NCBI RefSeq assembly: GCF_027627435.1
Contig: NZ_CP115453.1
Coordinates: 1 to 53,073 of the forward strand
DNA: 53,073 bases
Source of the DNA: Kitasatospora cathayae
GTDB taxonomy: Bacteria > Actinomycetota > Actinomycetes > Streptomycetales > Streptomycetaceae
Direction of reading: 5' to 3'
The position numbers were made by a program, and so were the translations under genes. The notes under the pieces are model-generated. The model was given only the letters and a program-made list of their open reading frames with translations, did no database searches and was not told the DNA's origin. Shown one piece after another: positions 22,143 through 29,966 of this stretch (within the stretch, counting starts at the first letter, position 1; each line of letters opens with the position of its first letter).

Positions 22143-23078
22143 GTGCCGCCCGACCTGAGCGTCCTGACAGCCCTGCCCGTACAACGCCGGGAACCGCTGA
22201 AGGTCGTCAGTGCCTGGGACCTGACGATCCCCTACCAAGAGTTCCGGGCGCAGCACCTGATGCCGCCGGCCCTGGCTGCTCAGCTGCCCGACAGGCCCAC
22301 CAGGCACCGGACGTACATCGTCGTCAACCAGAAGGGGGGCGCCGGCAAGACGACCACGACGATGGAGCTCGCCGCGGTCTGGACGGCGATGGGCTACACC
22401 GTCCGCGTCATCGACTCCGATCACCAGGCCTCGCTCTCCGGCTGGCTCCAGCCGCTCTACCCCGAGGACGTCGCGCCCAAGGACCGGCGCGAGCTCACCG
22501 ACGTCTTCTACGGCCGGTGCTCCCTGGACGAGGCGACCTACTACACCCGGTACCAGAACCTCTACGTGGTCCCGTCCACGGAGGAGCTGGCCCTGGTCGA
22601 CCTCGACCCCCGCGTCGGCAAGGACACCGCGCTGCGCAAGGCCATCGCCGCCAGCCAGGCCCCCATCGACATCACCATCATTGACGCGCCGCCGGCGCTC
22701 GGGAAGCTGTCCGTCAACGGACTCACGGCGGCGGATGAGGCGCTGGTGCCGCTCAAGGTCGGCGCCCTCGACGAGCGGGGCCTGGGCAAGCTGCACAGGA
22801 CCATCCGGGCCGTCCAGGAGGAGACGAACCCGGGCCTCGTCGTCCGGGCGACCTTCCTGACGGCCTGGAAGCGCAGCGAGTACGCCCGCGAGGTGGCGGA
22901 GCGTGTGCGCGCCGACTACCCCGAGGCCGCCGTGTTCACGATCCGTGAGTCCGTCAAGGCCGCCGAGGCCCCCAAGCACTTCGAGCCGGTGCGGCTCTTC
23001 GAGCCGACCGGTACCACCGCCGCCGACTACGACCAGGCCGGCCGTATGCTGCTGCACCCCAAGGAGGACACCGCATGA
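22143..23078 (+). CDS. parA: ParA-family partition ATPase
   Basis: The 311-aa protein is a P-loop ParA/Soj-type ATPase. It has YIVVNQKGGAGKTTTTMEL (deviant Walker A with signature Lys), VRVIDSDHQASLSGWL (A' motif) and ITIIDAPPALGKLSVNGL (Walker B). Such ATPases move plasmid copies along the nucleoid together with a centromere-binding protein. The N terminus has about 50 extra residues before the P-loop. I chose GTG 22143, with GAGGAG 8 nt upstream, over the earlier in-frame GTG 22101. It overlaps the next gene (ATGA). It supports stable inheritance of a low-copy replicon. Confidence 0.9.
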   Translation: MPPDLSVLTALPVQRREPLKVVSAWDLTIPYQEFRAQHLMPPALAAQLPDRPTRHRTYIVVNQKGGAGKTTTTMELAAVWTAMGYTVRVIDSDHQASLSGWLQPLYPEDVAPKDRRELTDVFYGRCSLDEATYYTRYQNLYVVPSTEELALVDLDPRVGKDTALRKAIAASQAPIDITIIDAPPALGKLSVNGLTAADEALVPLKVGALDERGLGKLHRTIRAVQEETNPGLVVRATFLTAWKRSEYAREVAERVRADYPEAAVFTIRESVKAAEAPKHFEPVRLFEPTGTTAADYDQAGRMLLHPKEDTA

Positions 23079-23392
23079 GTGGAATGCCGTTCGGGAACAA
23101 CGGCGGAGGCGTCCTGGGGAAGCTGATCGGCGGTCCGGGCGTCCCCGAGCAGAGCGGGAAGAAGGAGAAGATCCCGGCCTACATCGCCTCCGAGGACCTG
23201 GACCGGCTCCGCAACACCGTGGTTGCCCTGCAGCGTGACCCCAACGTGGACGAGCCGCCGGTGTCGCTGAGCGCCTTCGTCGCGGCCGCCGTGATGCTGG
23301 CCGTCGAAGAGGCGGAGGAGACCTACAACAAGGGCCGCCCCTTCCCCGCCCGGCCGAACCAGAAGCTCAAGACCGGGCCGCCGGTCGGCTGA
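23075..23392 (+). CDS. Small ParB-type centromere-binding candidate
   Basis: The 105-aa protein is coupled to parA by ATGA. A Gly-rich head precedes EKIPAYIASEDLDRLRNTVVAL and SLSAFVAAAVMLAVEEAEETY, a strand-helix-helix order consistent with a ribbon-helix-helix DNA binder. Many actinobacterial parA operons carry such a small second gene instead of a canonical ParB. It probably recognises the plasmid centromere. The perfect hairpin 20 nt downstream and the repeat upstream of parA are candidate sites. Confidence 0.7.
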   Translation: MSGMPFGNNGGGVLGKLIGGPGVPEQSGKKEKIPAYIASEDLDRLRNTVVALQRDPNVDEPPVSLSAFVAAAVMLAVEEAEETYNKGRPFPARPNQKLKTGPPVG

Positions 23393-23411
23393 TCCCCACG
23401 TCAGACGCCAT

Positions 23412-23464
23412 TGCCCCTGGTGGGTCCAACAGGCTCAACAGGCCTGTTGGACCCACCAGGGGCA
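23412..23464. repeat. Perfect 22-bp inverted repeat after the partition operon
   Basis: Arms at 23412-23433 and 23443-23464 are exact complements. They hold GGTGGGTCCAACAGG on the left and CCTGTTGGACCCACC on the right, with a 9-nt loop. It can act as a bidirectional terminator for convergent or tandem transcripts. As a family member beside parAB it is also a candidate partition site. Confidence 0.75.
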
Positions 23465-23494
23465 TCCCTGCCACCCCTTTCGTAGCCTGGGGCC

Positions 23495-23755
23495 ATGAGT
23501 GACGAAACCGGTGCCGCGGACGACCTGGCGGAGGCGCTCCAGAAGTTCGCCGACGAGGCCGGCGACCCGGGCCAGCCGTCCATCTACGTCACCGTCGGAG
23601 ACCCCCACGCGTTCGAGCAGCGCACCATCCAGCTCTCGGTGAACGTCGCCGACTGGCTGACCGAGCTCATCACCGGTGAGCTCCAGGACCTCGAGAACGC
23701 CAGGAACGGCAGGGCCACCGACGACACGGACGCCGCCTCCGACTGGTGGGGCTGA
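23495..23755 (+). CDS. Small acidic hypothetical protein, 86 aa
   Basis: This acidic protein (ADDLAEALQKFADEAGD; QLSVNVADWLTELITGELQDL) is probably leaderless: TAGCCT lies 6 nt before the ATG and no SD is present. It converges with the minus-strand gene ending 5 nt later. Family unknown. Confidence 0.6.
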   Translation: MSDETGAADDLAEALQKFADEAGDPGQPSIYVTVGDPHAFEQRTIQLSVNVADWLTELITGELQDLENARNGRATDDTDAASDWWG

Positions 23756-23760
23756 CCCGG

Positions 23761-24495
23761 TCAGAACAAGGCCGGAGGTTCCTGGGCCTCGTCCTTCGGG
23801 AGCCTGTCCCACCCGGCGCCGGCGCGGTCCACGGCGGCACGCATCAGGTCCCCGACGGTGAGGATCCGGGCCCGGAGCATCTCCCGTTCCTCCATCGCCT
23901 CGGCGGTGGCCACCGGTCGGCCTGCGGCGGCCACCAGCGCGAGGGGCCCGGGTACCCCGGACCGCTCGGCCCGCCGCAGGAACGCGCCGGGGCCTTCCCC
24001 CCATCGCCGCTCCCACGCCTCCAGCTGCTCGTAGGCCTCGGCGCTCTTCCAGTACGCGGCCCGCCGGACCGTGGCGGCCAGGGCCGGGTCGAGCTTCACC
24101 GGCAACCGGGCCTCGAAGCCGCCGTCGCCGTCCCGCCGGCCGTGACGACTCGGGCTGGTCCCCAGTCGCCGGCCCGGAGCGTTGAGCGCACCGGCCGGAG
24201 GCTCCGGCCAGTCCCGGTACAGGCCGCGGGCCTCCAGCACTTCGCGCAGCGCCTGGGCCACGACCAGGTCGCGGGTGCCGAGCAGCTCCCCGGCCGCCCG
24301 CGCCTCGGCGTGCTGCTGGCGGATCAGTCGCAGCTGCTCGGATTTCTCCCGCCTGGACAGGCCGAGGTCGTCCAGCCGCGCCCGGGCCGCGCTCAGCCAG
24401 GCGCGATCCCGCTCCCGCTCCGCCTCGGCCCGCTTCTCCAGCAGGGCGAGCGGTTCCGGGTCCAGTGCCACCACGATCAGCGCCCCATCACTCAT
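23761..24495 (-). CDS. Hypothetical helical protein, 244 aa
   Basis: A short strand-like start (DGALIVVALDPEPLALLE) is followed by a long charged coiled-coil region (about 20-90, KRAEAERERDRAWLSAARARL) and further helices (LDPALAATVRRAAYWKSAEAY). No family is recognised. I chose ATG 24495, because TAGATC lies 7 nt upstream and overlaps a GATCTA...TAGATATC palindrome, suggesting a leaderless, operator-controlled transcript. It overlaps nothing upstream. Confidence 0.65.
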   Translation of the reverse strand: MSDGALIVVALDPEPLALLEKRAEAERERDRAWLSAARARLDDLGLSRREKSEQLRLIRQQHAEARAAGELLGTRDLVVAQALREVLEARGLYRDWPEPPAGALNAPGRRLGTSPSRHGRRDGDGGFEARLPVKLDPALAATVRRAAYWKSAEAYEQLEAWERRWGEGPGAFLRRAERSGVPGPLALVAAAGRPVATAEAMEEREMLRARILTVGDLMRAAVDRAGAGWDRLPKDEAQEPPALF

Positions 24496-24502
24496 GCGGC
24501 CT

Positions 24503-24518
24503 GATCTAACTAGATATC
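24503..24518. promoter_or_regulatory. Palindrome GATCTAACTAGATATC, copy 1 of 3
   Basis: This near-perfect palindrome overlaps the predicted -10 of the leftward gene. Related perfect palindromes occur at 25544-25559 and 36003-36016. It is probably a repressor operator; the regulator is unknown. Confidence 0.55.
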
Positions 24519-24595
24519 CGGTAATGATCACCAATAGAACGCCCCGATTCCACCCCGCTGGGTGTGCGCCGTTTTCCGAACCGCCGCAAAGCCTC

Positions 24596-24639
24596 AAAGG
24601 CTGTTGACCCTGTTAGGTCCAACAGGGTCAACAGCCTTT
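24596..24639. terminator. 19-bp perfect hairpin with GTTAGGTCCAAC centre
   Basis: AAAGGCTGTTGACCCTGTT (24596-24614) pairs with its exact complement (24621-24639) around AGGTCC, and the stem ends in AAA/TTT. It looks like a bidirectional intrinsic terminator and is a member of the dispersed family. Confidence 0.75.
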
Positions 24640-24681
24640 GACCTGGCCACTGATGGCCTGGTCCCAGGCCCAGATAGGCGA

Positions 24682-24713
24682 GCGACCACCGTCCCATATG
24701 GCACGGTGGTCGC
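24682..24713. terminator. 11-bp hairpin GCGACCACCGT
   Basis: GCGACCACCGT (24682-24692) pairs with ACGGTGGTCGC (24703-24713). It lies in the gene-free stretch after the leftward membrane gene's stop and is a probable terminator for that gene. Confidence 0.5.
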
Positions 24714-24784
24714 CTACCAACGTCACGAGGTGACCGCGGGCCACTGGGCCGTGCTGAAGGTCAGCGGGGCAGCGGCCCTCTGCC

Positions 24785-25009
24785 CTACCGCTGCGCCTTG
24801 ACCACCAGCCAGGGCACCAGCAGCACGGCAGTGCCGATGAGGACTGCGGTCAGGCGGGGCATCCCCGTGTAGATCAGCCCGGCGACCAGTGCGCTGGCGG
24901 CGGTGCTGGCGAGCCAGCGGAACGGGATGACAAGGCCACCGGGCGGCGACGCCGGCGGCTGGATGTGGGGCAGGCGGATGGGGCCGTGCTGTCCGTCGTG
25001 TGTCACCAT
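24785..25009 (-). CDS. Small two-helix membrane protein, 74 aa
   Basis: After a polar, Pro/His-containing head the product has two hydrophobic helices: about residues 33-50 (LASTAASALVAGLIYTGMP) and 54-70 (AVLIGTAVLLVPWLVVKA). A GGGAG precedes the ATG by about 6 nt. No family is recognised. Confidence 0.55.
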   Translation of the reverse strand: MVTHDGQHGPIRLPHIQPPASPPGGLVIPFRWLASTAASALVAGLIYTGMPRLTAVLIGTAVLLVPWLVVKAQR

Positions 25010-25069
25010 GGTGTGCTCCCATTTGCGCGGTTGACTTGTCCGTTATTCCAGGCAAAAGGGCAGCTCAGC

Positions 25070-25098
25070 AAAGGGCCGTCCTGCGAAGACGGCCCTTT
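25070..25098 (+). terminator. Intrinsic terminator
   Basis: AAAGGGCCGTC (25070-25080) pairs with GACGGCCCTTT (25088-25098) around CTGCGAA and is followed by TG. This is a classic rho-independent form, although no rightward gene clearly ends at it. Confidence 0.65.
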
Positions 25099-25109
25099 TG
25101 CATACCCTC

Positions 25110-25909
25110 TGCCAGGGATTGCGGACCAGCATATCCGTCTTCGGGAGCTCTCGCGGACGTCGCTGGAAGGGGTTCGCGAGAGAGTCTGTAGGAAACCCTA
25201 TAGAGCGGGCGCTTAGCCGACCTGACACCGGTGCACACCAGGTCAGAGGCATCTTGGCGGCTAGAGTCGGCCCGCTACTTTTACGCGCGGCGTGACCTGC
25301 GGAATCGTCATAGTAGAACTCGTTGCAATTCCTCCGTAATGCATTATCCATGGTGGCCTTTTTCCTGTCAGGTAGGGCGGCCTCCTCTCATCAAGTCCGA
25401 CAAAGTTCATCTTTCCGAGCTCTAAAAGATCTTGGCATGGCCTGTCGCGCATGAAACGCCCGTGCGACAGGCCGCATGACTGTGCGGGCGTCAGGGCAAG
25501 GTCGGCTCCGCTCCTGCTGCAGCAGAGCCCCCGGGTGGAAGGTATATCTAGCTAGATATGACGGAAGAAAGCTCTGATGCAGAAGCCCGTCGCGGTGGTC
25601 GCGGTTGTGTGGCGCCCCTCGCCCTCTCCCCTTCCGCTCAGGCTCCTGTGGGATCCGGCTGCAGGTGGGCCGAAAGGCGTCTCCCAGCGACTTTCAGGCT
25701 CCGGCTCGCTGAAGAGGAACGGTCCACGAGTATCCGGACTGTGTCCGGGAGCCTCCCAGGGCTCGGCCGCCGGCGCTGACACTGCTCGCGCAAGCCGAGC
25801 CCGCCCGTCACGCCTTGCGCCGGCTTCCTGCCGGTACTGGTCGGCCCGTTCCGTCTCACGGGCTCTGTCGTGACAAAACGGGGCCCCATGCGCCTACTCC
25901 TCTGGCTGC
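25110..25909. other. Gene-poor, lower-GC stretch
   Basis: I see no convincing gene in these 800 bp. Reading frames on both strands are short and lack codon bias. GC is visibly lower than elsewhere between about 25,200 and 25,450. It contains a hairpin (GGCCTGTCGC with GCGACAGGCC, near 25,438-25,475) and a perfect ATATCTAGCTAGATAT palindrome. It may be decayed or recently acquired DNA, or hold an untranslated RNA. Confidence 0.45.
25544..25559. promoter_or_regulatory. Perfect palindrome ATATCTAGCTAGATAT, copy 2 of 3
   Basis: A 16-bp perfect palindrome in the gene-poor stretch, containing TAGATAT on both strands, which could serve as a -10 element in either direction. It is related to the sites at 24503 and 36003. 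Confidence 0.5.
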
Positions 25910-26182
25910 TCAGCTGGAGCGGACGGCGGTGTCACAGGTGGGACAGATCCAGCCTGCCCAGCGGGGCGGGTACCAGCGCCCGGTCGACTGCCAGTGCTCG
26001 ACGAGCATCGCGGCTGTGTCCCGCCCGCACGCTGTGGTCGGCCCGGGGTCGCCGGGCACATCCGGGTCGCTCGGCGCGGCGTGAACCTGGCGGACCGCCG
26101 AGGCTTCGACGGGCTCCTCGCTCGCCTGGATGATGTGGGCGTCCGTTCGTTCCATCAGCTCCAGCAGCACGATGACCGGCAT
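25910..26182 (-). CDS. Small hypothetical protein with CxxC, 90 aa
   Basis: The product starts PVIVLLELMERTDAHIIQ and ends WAGWICPTCDTAVRSS, with a Cys pair and Trp-rich tail. This suggests a small zinc-ribbon-like unit, although only one clear CxxC and one distant Cys are seen. I chose ATG 26182; the frame extends upstream but with poor codon use and across an inverted repeat. No family is recognised. Confidence 0.45.
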   Translation of the reverse strand: MPVIVLLELMERTDAHIIQASEEPVEASAVRQVHAAPSDPDVPGDPGPTTACGRDTAAMLVEHWQSTGRWYPPRWAGWICPTCDTAVRSS

Positions 26183-26229
26183 GGATCCACGGTGCGCTCC
26201 CCAACCGGCCGCCGCGACCGCGGGCACCC

Positions 26230-26274
26230 CGTGCTGCAGCTGTCCGGACCAGCACATCGGACAGCTGCAGCACG
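26230..26274. repeat. Perfect 17-bp inverted repeat
   Basis: CGTGCTGCAGCTGTCCG (26230-26246) and its exact complement (26258-26274) flank 11 nt. It lies between two divergently transcribed small genes, so it could be an operator or hairpin rather than a terminator. Confidence 0.6.
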
Positions 26275-26345
26275 ATCCACCGCTGTCCTGGACCGCACGG
26301 AGCGGCGGGACCAGGCGGACAATCGGACGTCCGTACGATGCGAGG

Positions 26346-26600
26346 GTGAGCGAGAACGAGGACGACACCACGCAGACGGAGCTGGAGAGGCTGGCCAGCG
26401 AGGCGGTGGACACCCAGCGGCGGTGGTTCGACGCCGAGGCCGCGTGGACGCAGGACTCAACCAACCGCGAGCGGTACGAGGCTTTCATCGCCGTCGGTCT
26501 GCAGCTACACAACCACCCTTACTGGGCTGCGGCCGGCGGCAACCGCTACGAGGTGCAGAAGGCAGTTCGCGAGAAAGCCGCGCCCGCCAGCGACGCGTAG
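26346..26600 (+). CDS. Small hypothetical protein, 84 aa
   Basis: The start is GTG 26346, 6 nt after TACGAT and without an SD, so it is probably leaderless. The protein is acidic and helical (TELERLASEAVDTQRRWFDAE, NRERYEAFIAVGLQLHNH). Its pattern of Trp and Glu is reminiscent of small actinobacterial proteins of unknown function; no family is assigned. Confidence 0.58.
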   Translation: MSENEDDTTQTELERLASEAVDTQRRWFDAEAAWTQDSTNRERYEAFIAVGLQLHNHPYWAAAGGNRYEVQKAVREKAAPASDA

Positions 26601-26748
26601 CGCCCGCGAGATGGTCCGCCCGGCGACGAGCACCTGGAACAGGTGCCCTGTTCGGGCCTCCTGCGGGATGTCGTCTCAGTGGCCTGCCGTGTCGGCCAGC
26701 CGGGCGCATTCGGCGCCGACCGGCCCGGGGTAGCCGCACCCTGGACGT

Positions 26749-27699
26749 ATGGCCTCCCGAGGATCAGCGCGGGTCCGGCTGTCGCACATCGAGCCGATGC
26801 TGGCGACGGCCGGGCACCTGCCGTCCGGCCCCGGCTGGGCCGCGGAGGTGAAATGGGACGGCGCGCGCGCCATCGCCTACGTGCCGGAGGCCGCGCCAGT
26901 TCGGCTGGTCGGGCGCCACGGCGCCGACTACACCGAGCGGTTCCCCGAGGTGGCCGAGACGCTGACCGAGCTCCGCGGGCCCCTGGTCCTCGACGGAGAG
27001 CTGGTGGTAATGCGCAACGGCGTCCCGTCGTTCACCGCGCTGCAGGGCCGCATCCACCGCACGCGCCCGGAGACGGTACGGGCAGGAGCGTCGGCTACGC
27101 CTGCCGTGTTCGTCGCCTTCGACCTGCTACACACCGGGGAACGGTCTTTGCTCGCTGAGCCGTATTGGCAGCGGCGCGCACTGCTGGAGGGCCTCGAACT
27201 GGAGCGACCGCGCCTGCGCGTACCACCGACCTGGGACTCGGTGAGCGAGGCCTACGGGTGGACCCGGGAGCACCAGTTGGAGGGCGTCATCGCCAAGCGC
27301 GCGGACTCCCCCTACCGACCGGGCACACGGTCCCGGGACTGGCTCAAGATCAAGCACCTGCGGACGGCGGACGTCGTGATCGGCGGCTGGCTGCCCGGCG
27401 GCCCCAGCGGCGGGACGGTGCGGGCCGTCCTGGTGGGCGTCCCCGTCGAGCCCGGCCGACTGCTGTTCGTCGGTTCGGTCGGCTCCGGCTTCTCCGGGCC
27501 GGAGCAGCGCGCCCTGGCGGCCATGCTGCGTCGCATCGCCTCGCCAGTGTCCCCGTTCACCATCGGCGGCGGCCTGGGGCTGCCGCGCGGCACCGAGATC
27601 CGATTCACACGGCCGGACCTGCACGCCGAGGTGGAGTTCCTCGAGCTCACCGACGCCGGTCGACTCCGACAGCCGGTGTGGCGGGGCCTGCGTGGTTAA
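26749..27699 (+). CDS. ATP-dependent DNA ligase (LigC/LigD-ligase-domain type)
   Basis: The 316-aa protein contains nucleotidyltransferase motifs in order: motif I EVKWDGARA with adenylated Lys35, LVGRHGADYTERFPEV, motif III LDGELVV, FVAFDLLHT, motif IV LEGVIAKRADSPYRPG, and motif V RDWLKIKH. An OB-fold domain follows (about 205-316, VVIGGWLPGG). These enzymes seal nicks in DNA using ATP. The size matches stand-alone LigC-type ligases or the ligase part of LigD, used in non-homologous end joining. No Ku or polymerase/primase gene is nearby. It may repair plasmid ends or process transferred DNA, which is inference. Confidence 0.9.
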   Translation: MASRGSARVRLSHIEPMLATAGHLPSGPGWAAEVKWDGARAIAYVPEAAPVRLVGRHGADYTERFPEVAETLTELRGPLVLDGELVVMRNGVPSFTALQGRIHRTRPETVRAGASATPAVFVAFDLLHTGERSLLAEPYWQRRALLEGLELERPRLRVPPTWDSVSEAYGWTREHQLEGVIAKRADSPYRPGTRSRDWLKIKHLRTADVVIGGWLPGGPSGGTVRAVLVGVPVEPGRLLFVGSVGSGFSGPEQRALAAMLRRIASPVSPFTIGGGLGLPRGTEIRFTRPDLHAEVEFLELTDAGRLRQPVWRGLRG

Positions 27700-27807
27700 G
27701 GAGTTTGGGGCTCGCAGCGTCGGCATGTCCATCAGATTCCTCAGCGGTGAGCAGCACCACGGCTTTGGCACAGCTCACCGTCCTGGCTGGCGCGCCGCCG
27801 GCCCATG

Positions 27808-28131
27808 TCAGGGCAGGGTTCGCAGCAGCTCGCGGACCGTACCCAGGAGGGCCTCAGTGTCCCCACCGTCGATCGGACCGACGGGAACGCAGTCGGGGGC
27901 CGGGTCGGCGTAGGTACCGTCCGGACCGATCCGGCCGGCCACGAGCGTCGCCCTGCGGTACGGGGCGTCGATGCCGATCCACAGGCCGGAGGGCAGATGG
28001 GTGATTCGCCGCTGGTAGTGCAGGTGCCCCATCTGCACCGTCGCGTCCTGCCACCCGAGGCCCTGGATGATCCGTTCGGCGATTTCCCCTGCCTGTGACA
28101 CCTGCATGCCGGGCACCCCCTCCGTAGACAT
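27808..28131 (-). CDS. Hypothetical protein, 107 aa
   Basis: This soluble alpha/beta protein (VSQAGEIAERIIQGLGWQDATV; LPSGLWIGIDAPYRRATLVAG) starts at ATG 28131, with TACGCT 7 nt upstream and no SD, so it is probably leaderless. The longer frame upstream overlaps the next gene with shadow-like codon use. Family unknown. Confidence 0.58.
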   Translation of the reverse strand: MSTEGVPGMQVSQAGEIAERIIQGLGWQDATVQMGHLHYQRRITHLPSGLWIGIDAPYRRATLVAGRIGPDGTYADPAPDCVPVGPIDGGDTEALLGTVRELLRTLP

Positions 28132-28196
28132 GCGGCTGAGCGTAGCCCGGGCTGACGCGCGGCCTCCAGAAGTCCGCCGCCACGGTGGCCGGGATG

Positions 28197-28733
28197 TCAG
28201 CAGCGGGTGCAGGGCTCGAAGAGGCCGCAGGTCTGGCCGTGTTCGTGAAGGCCGTCTGGGGCGTGGCAGTCGGTGCCGAGGCTGCACTCCTGGGTGCCGT
28301 CGTCGTGGTCGGTCTCCACGCCGGGGCAGACCTGGAGCCGGTCGTGAGCCTCGTTGTGGAAGTGCGCGCACCAGCCGCAGGCCTGCTCGGGCAGCGCGTC
28401 GTCGTACCGGTCGGCGTAGACGCAGAACTGCAGCGCCTCGGGAACATGTAGGACGGCCCGCTCGCCGGGACAGCCGGCACGGCACTCGGTGGCGCCGTCC
28501 TCGTGGATCAGCAGCGGACCACCACAGGCTGGCCCGTCCTGATTGGTGCGGCTGAGCGCGATGAAGTGCGTCATCAGCCCGCCGACCGTGTCCCGGACCG
28601 GCTCCGGCAGCTGGGCCCACAGCTCGGGCCGCTTCACGACGTCGCCGACGCTGCTGAACCGGTCGCGCTCGGGAAGCCGCAGCCGTGGCCGGGGCATCTC
28701 TCCGCGCAGCCTCCTGAGCCTGGCCTGTCCCAT
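28197..28733 (-). CDS. Cys/His-rich hypothetical protein, 178 aa
   Basis: The N-terminal third is basic and helical. The rest is rich in Cys and His (ACGGPLL, ATECRAGCPGE, QACGWCAHFHNEAHD, QECSLGTDCHAPDG, CGLFEPCTRC), about 13 cysteines in 110 residues, so multiple zinc sites are likely. I do not recognise the family. It diverges from the recombinase gene, and the spacer between them holds the dif-like site. Confidence 0.6.
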   Translation of the reverse strand: MGQARLRRLRGEMPRPRLRLPERDRFSSVGDVVKRPELWAQLPEPVRDTVGGLMTHFIALSRTNQDGPACGGPLLIHEDGATECRAGCPGERAVLHVPEALQFCVYADRYDDALPEQACGWCAHFHNEAHDRLQVCPGVETDHDDGTQECSLGTDCHAPDGLHEHGQTCGLFEPCTRC

Positions 28734-28833
28734 GGTGCTGCCCTCCGGTCCCGACGACGTCGCGGTCGACCGGTGAACGATCCGGCGTGGCCCTGGTGAC
28801 CCTGGCGCGCCCGTGTGGGTGAACGCCCCTCTA

Positions 28834-28861
28834 CCAGCGCATAACGTGAATTATGCGTTAG
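28834..28861 (+). other. dif-like recombination site at the recombinase promoter
   Basis: Two 11-bp arms, CCAGCGCATAA (28834-28844) and TTATGCGTTAG (28851-28861), match as inverted repeats at 9 of 11 positions (inner 7 perfect) around the 6-bp spacer CGTGAA. Length, spacing and the inner GCGCATAA / TTATG parallel the bacterial dif site bound by XerC/XerD. It ends 10 bp before the recombinase start codon and overlaps a TAGCGT -10 candidate, so the recombinase could repress itself. Confidence 0.65.
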
Positions 28862-28871
28862 CGTTGCTGGC

Positions 28872-29966
28872 ATGATCCAGCCTCAGCAGCTGCCCGCCCT
28901 GCGCCCCTCCGCGACGCTGTCGCGGCCGACCGCAACGGTCGGCGAGGAGATCCTGAACTTCCTGCGCGCCGAACTCGGCACCGTGCGGCTCGGCCGCAAG
29001 CGCACGGACCCGGTCCGCTGGCGGATCGAGCTCATGGCGGAGCTGTGCGACCGCGAGACCTTCCAGGCCGTCATGTCCTGGCTCTCCTCCGGCAAGCGCC
29101 AATCCCAGAACACCCGCCGGGCGTACTGCGACGACATCCGGTTCTGGGCCGGCTTCGCCGCCGAGCTCGGCATCGCCCCCTTCTCCCTGGGCTGCCTGAG
29201 CTACGAGGACGTCACCGCCTGGCGGCTGCTGCAGGAGGCCCGCGGCGGCTCCGACCGCTCGGTGGCCCGCCGGCTGTCCTCCCTGTCCTCGCTGCACGCC
29301 TACGCCGCCCGGCGGGGCATCGCCTGCACCAACCCGGTCGACTCCGAGGACCACCGGCCCACCATCGACCGGCACGACACCTCCACCGCCACCCCCGTAC
29401 TGGAGGTCGACGAGCTGCAGGCCGTGGTGGAGGCCAGCGACGACGAGCGCGACGCCCTGGTCGTCACCCAGCTCTACACCCTCGCCGGCCGGGTCACCGA
29501 GATGTGCGCCCTGGACGTCGACAAGCGGATCGTGCGCGGGCGCCGGGCCTTCCTCGACCTCAACCGCAAGGGCTCCAAGGACCGCCTGCTGCCGCTGTCC
29601 CCGACCGTCGACGAACTCCTGGAGCTCCACGTCGGCGAGCGCACCAGCGGCCCGCTGCTCCTCGACGCATCCGGCGGACGCCTTGACCGGCACGACGTCG
29701 ACCGGATGCTCACCCGGCTCGGCAAGCGCGCCGGCGTCCTGCCCGGCCGCGACCTCACCCCGCACGTCCTGCGCGCCAGCCGGATCACCCACATGATCGA
29801 CGCGAAGGAGCCACTGGCCGAGATCCAGGCCTTCGCCGACCACGCCGACCCGGCCACCACGATCGGCTACTTCACCCGCCGCAAGGCCGGCGAACGCAAC
29901 GCGCGCCTCGTCGACGACACCGAGGCCCTCTTCACCCAGATCACCGCCCGCTGGATCCGCCACTGA
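28872..29966 (+). CDS. Tyrosine recombinase (Xer/integrase type)
   Basis: The 364-aa protein has an N-terminal SAM-like DNA-binding domain (about 60-155; QNTRRAYCDDIRFWAGF) and a catalytic domain with the expected residues. These are R207 (AGRVTEM), K233/K236 (KGSKDR), H298 and R301 (HVLRASR), H324 (ADHADP) and nucleophile Y333 (TIGYFTRR). Such enzymes recombine short sites to resolve dimers or integrate elements. An unusual N-terminal extension of about 60 residues precedes the SAM-like domain. It appears leaderless (TAGCGT 7 nt before the ATG). A dif-like site in its promoter suggests it acts in cis on its own element. A hairpin covers the stop codon. Confidence 0.88.
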   Translation: MIQPQQLPALRPSATLSRPTATVGEEILNFLRAELGTVRLGRKRTDPVRWRIELMAELCDRETFQAVMSWLSSGKRQSQNTRRAYCDDIRFWAGFAAELGIAPFSLGCLSYEDVTAWRLLQEARGGSDRSVARRLSSLSSLHAYAARRGIACTNPVDSEDHRPTIDRHDTSTATPVLEVDELQAVVEASDDERDALVVTQLYTLAGRVTEMCALDVDKRIVRGRRAFLDLNRKGSKDRLLPLSPTVDELLELHVGERTSGPLLLDASGGRLDRHDVDRMLTRLGKRAGVLPGRDLTPHVLRASRITHMIDAKEPLAEIQAFADHADPATTIGYFTRRKAGERNARLVDDTEALFTQITARWIRH

